Assembly: GCF_015207875.1 (NCBI RefSeq)
Contig: NZ_JADEVZ010000007.1
Span: 1 to 64,000, forward strand
Length of the DNA stretch: 64,000 nucleotides
Origin: Dolichospermum sp. LEGE 00240
GTDB taxonomy: Bacteria; Cyanobacteriota; Cyanobacteriia; Cyanobacteriales; Nostocaceae
Direction: 5' to 3'
Below, one piece after another: positions 62,770-64,000 of the stretch; within the stretch, counting starts at the first letter, position 1, and each line of letters opens with the position of its first letter. A program made the position numbers and the translations under genes. Below the pieces are notes generated by a model. That model was not told the origin of the DNA and searched no databases. It was given only the letters and a program-made list of their open reading frames with translations.

Positions 62770-63886
62770 ATGGACGTATTAGAACTAAAACGCGAAATCG
62801 AAACATTGTCTAGCCGCCTGGGTAAAACCCAGGACTATCTTTGACGTACCCGCACTCAAAGCCAAAATTCACGACTTAGAACAAATTTCCGCCCAAACAG
62901 AATTTTGGGAAGACCAAACCCAGGCACAAAACACCCTACAAGAACTCAATGATCTAAAATCCCATTTAGATCAGTATTACCAGTGGCACACCAACTTAGA
63001 TGATACCAGAGCAGTGCTTGAGCTATTGGAACTAGAAACCGACACAGCACTATTGCAAGAAGCGGAATCTACCATTACCAAACTCAATCATGACCTAGAC
63101 CAATGGGAACTACAACAACTGCTTTCCGGCACTTACGACGACAAAGGCGCAGTCCTGACAATTAACGCCGGTGCTGGTGGCACGGACGCACAAGACTGGG
63201 CATTTATGCTCATGCGGATGTATACCCGATGGGCAGAAGATCATGGATACAAAGTCACCCTGGCCGAAGAATCAGAAGGTGACGAAGCCGGCATTAAATC
63301 CGCCACCCTAGAAATTACCGGACGTTATGCCTATGGTTACTTACGTTCCGAAATGGGGACTCACCGTCTTGTGAGAATTTCTCCCTTCAACGCTAACGGC
63401 AAACGGCAAACCAGCTTTGCTGGCATCGAAGTCATGCCGCAAATAGATAACACCGTCAAATTAGACATCCCAGAAAAGGATTTAGAAATTAGCACCACCC
63501 GTTCTGGCGGTAAAGGTGGACAAAACGTCAACAAAGTAGAAACCGCAGTCCGCATAGTTCACCTCCCCACCGGTTTAGCAGTCCGGTGTACAGAAGAACG
63601 TTCCCAACTGCAAAACAAAGAAAAAGCGCTCGCCCGTCTCAAAGCCAAGTTGTTAGTTATTGCCAAAGAACAACGCGCCCAAGAAATTGCCGAAATTCGC
63701 GGTGATATGGTGGAAGCTTCCTGGGGTAATCAAATCCGCAACTACGTATTTCATCCCTACCAAATGGTGAAAGACCTCCGGACAAACATCGAAACCACGG
63801 CCATTACCGATGTTATGAATGGTGAACTGGATATGTTCATTCAAGCCTATCTTAGACAAGAAAACCAGATAGTTGAGAGGGAATAG
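62770..63886 (+). CDS. prfB: Peptide chain release factor 2, with programmed +1 frameshift
   Basis: RF2 releases the peptide at UGA/UAA. ATG 62770 opens a 24-codon frame that hits TGA at 62842-62844. Shifting +1 after CTT continues as GAC GTA CCC into a frame ending at 63886, giving about 371 residues. RF2 marks are the SPF codon-recognition motif ([11 protein letters not shown]) and the GGQ loop ([15 protein letters not shown]). An annotation that ignores the shift would start at an internal codon and lose the N-terminal domain. Confidence 0.96.
62836..62845 (+). promoter_or_regulatory. RF2 programmed frameshift site
   Basis: TAT CTT TGA C is the classic RF2 slip sequence. AGGA lies a few bases upstream, as an internal Shine-Dalgarno-like stimulator. 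When RF2 is scarce, the ribosome pauses at TGA and shifts +1, making more RF2. Confidence 0.9.
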
Positions 63887-63887
63887 G

Positions 63888-64000
63888 TGACAGGTGACAG
63901 GTGACAGGTGACAGGGAACGGGTAATGGGTAATTGGTAATTGGTAATTGGTGAAAACAATTTCTTCTTCCTCCTGAACTCCTGATAGCGCGGCGTGGCGT
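63888..64000. repeat. STRR heptamers and a REP palindrome at the right edge
   Basis: GACAGGT is repeated about four times (63888-63914). GGTAATT/GGTAATG variants are then repeated to about 63950. GATAGCGCGGCGTGGCGT at 63983-64000 is the start of another REP-like element, cut by the window edge. Confidence 0.8.

Overview
The window is chromosomal DNA from a cyanobacterium, most likely a filamentous heterocyst-forming member of the Nostocales. The octamer GCGATCGC (HIP1) recurs throughout, in genes and between them. The intergenic spaces carry heptanucleotide tandem repeats (STRR type), REP-like palindromes and small palindromic elements. The gene content includes nblS, ndhD, ccmK3/ccmK4, ycf23, ycf35, ycf46, a CemA/PcxA-like protein and a HetZ-like protein. 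Base composition is AT-rich. I saw no rRNA, complete tRNA or CRISPR array.

Layout. 1-1.3 kb: a truncated IS1634-type transposase at the left edge. 1.4-14.4 kb: mostly core metabolism (aldo/keto reductase, MFS exporter, acetolactate synthase with an unusual zinc-ribbon tail, gatA, M20 amidohydrolase, bioD, a Ser/Thr kinase with a TPTPTE minisatellite, prs). 14.5-20.8 kb: an HD protein, a kinase-LRAT fusion, a toxin-antitoxin cluster (broken PIN toxin with its putative antitoxin; a DUF4065/Panacea antitoxin with a RelE-like toxin), typA, and two overlapping toxin-like genes. 20.9-27.5 kb: an Hsp70-like protein with a membrane-anchored GrpE-like partner, a translationally coupled AAA ATPase plus TOPRIM-like pair (candidate defence module), and the DUF2997-ycf35-ycf46 cluster. 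27.7-31.5 kb: a repeat-rich accessory island with a formylglycine-generating-enzyme-like protein whose 3' end looks like a diversity-generating retroelement (DGR) variable region, a promoter-and-terminator-bounded candidate small RNA, and unknown genes. 31.6-35.8 kb: a nuclease, an rRNA/tRNA methyltransferase, a triple-domain PTPS protein and a graveyard of decayed antitoxin/toxin genes with a recognisable YefM-type operator. 35.8-47.1 kb: PrsW, a methyltransferase, a Crp-type regulator, a HetZ-like protein, ccmK4/ccmK3, YeeE/YedE sulfur transporters bracketed by two inverted MITEs with 8-bp target duplications, and nblS. 47.4-64 kb: a cytochrome b/molybdoenzyme pair, a PcxA-like protein, ycf23, an aminotransferase, a FetB-like permease, ndhD, thrB, a kinase-TPR protein and prfB with its programmed frameshift.

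The most interesting items are the apparent DGR target (28.6-29.7 kb) without a template repeat or reverse transcriptase in the window, the candidate sRNA at 30.2-30.4 kb, the ATPase/TOPRIM pair at 23.2-24.8 kb, and the decayed toxin-antitoxin cluster at 35.0-35.8 kb. All functional calls rest on reading the sequence; no database search was run.
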